Assembly: GCF_003989665.1 (NCBI RefSeq)
Contig: NZ_RZIJ01000011.1
Location: 124,001 to 188,000 of the forward strand
Length of the DNA stretch: 64,000 nucleotides
Reading direction: 5' to 3'
From: Azospirillum doebereinerae
GTDB lineage: Bacteria; Pseudomonadota; Alphaproteobacteria; Azospirillales; Azospirillaceae
A model generated the notes under the pieces. The model did not search any database and was not told where the DNA came from. It saw only the letters and a list, made by a program, of their open reading frames with translations. The position numbers and the translations under genes were made by a program. Shown in pieces: positions 63,719-64,000 of this stretch (positions within the stretch are counted from its first letter, which is position 1; every line of letters begins with the position of its first letter).

Positions 63719-64000
63719 GGAGGCGCTCCTTCAGGAACTGGGCGATGTGCTGGCCCTGGACCGGCTTATGCCCGCCCTCCAGCGCGCCGTTGATGTTCAA
63801 CAGGCAGCCGCAGTCGCCCGACACCACCCGCTTGGCCCCGGTCTGCTCGATGTCGTCGACCTTGTCGCCGACCATCGCGGCGGAGATCTCCGGGTGGCGC
63901 ACCGCGAAGGTGCCGCCGAAGCCGCAGCATTCCTTCTCGCGCTTCAACTCCACCAGCTCGACGTTGGCGAGCTGGCGCAGCAGGGCCTTCGGTTCCTCGA
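63711..64000 (-). CDS. lutA: LutA, lactate utilisation protein A (partial)
   Basis: Only the C-terminal 96 residues fall in the window; the gene enters from the right edge. It has the Cys-rich CCG-domain motifs KECCGFGGTFAVRHPEIS and GDCGCLLNINGAL, which bind Fe-S, typical of LutA/GlcF-like subunits. With LutB and LutC it should form the lactate-oxidising complex. Confidence 0.87.
   Translation of the reverse strand, partial: EEPKALLRQLANVELVELKREKECCGFGGTFAVRHPEISAAMVGDKVDDIEQTGAKRVVSGDCGCLLNINGALEGGHKPVQGQHIAQFLKERLHG

Overview
The window is high-GC DNA packed with genes. Gene content and style (lutABC, dadA, a UbiM-type hydroxylase, long G/C-rich palindromic repeats, many ATGA start/stop overlaps) suggest an alphaproteobacterium of the Azospirillum/Rhodospirillales type. 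This is an inference from gene families; there is no rRNA gene to confirm it. No tRNA, rRNA, CRISPR array, transposase or phage gene was seen.

Region 1 (1-12.9 kb, minus strand) is the front end of a hybrid polyketide/non-ribosomal peptide assembly line. A 2298-residue protein (acyl-ligase, ACP, KS, remnant AT, DH, KR, ACP) feeds a second protein (KS, DH, KR, ACP, condensation, start of adenylation) that runs off the left edge. Neither module has an intact acyltransferase domain. The product is probably an acyl-capped lipopeptide or polyketide-peptide. Region 2 (13-18 kb) holds a DUF697 protein facing a compact operon: an SPFH/prohibitin protein, a Tat-exported substrate-binding protein, a 63-residue membrane protein and a SyrD/PvdE-type cyclic-peptide exporter. 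The exporter is a plausible outlet for the region 1 product.

Region 3 (18-25.7 kb) has a PAS/GAF hybrid histidine kinase with two receiver domains, a LysR regulator divergent from an omega-amino-acid:pyruvate aminotransferase, a DUF808 membrane protein and a small secreted protein built of 21-residue repeats. Region 4 (25.8-32.1 kb) is a phospholipid operon with ATGA overlaps throughout: a TetR regulator with its own palindromic operator, an LplT-PlsC-Aas fusion, a CDP-alcohol phosphatidyltransferase, a PlsC acyltransferase and a CdsA-like cytidylyltransferase. Region 5 (32.3-41.9 kb) has a DUF350/DUF1190/glutathionylspermidine-synthase-like operon, a metallo-beta-lactamase-fold protein and an aromatic-ring FAD monooxygenase that share an operator-like promoter motif, a phytase-like esterase, an aromatic aminotransferase and a YitT protein.

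Region 6 (41.9-54.2 kb, minus) is a long catabolic cluster: a peptide-type ABC importer with deacylase, carbamoylase and deacetylase enzymes, an aldolase, a ketopantoate-reductase-like enzyme and an EamA exporter. It looks built to import and strip N-acylated amino acids or amides. Region 7 (54.6-64 kb) holds ubiM, a LysR gene, 3-hydroxybutyryl-CoA dehydrogenase, a TyrR-like sigma-54 activator divergent from dadA with a recognisable -24/-12 promoter and two TyrR-box-like sites, and the lactate-utilisation genes lutABC plus a small co-translated gene.

At least three families of long palindromic repeats are scattered between genes. One copy sits in frame inside lutC and adds about 49 residues to the protein.
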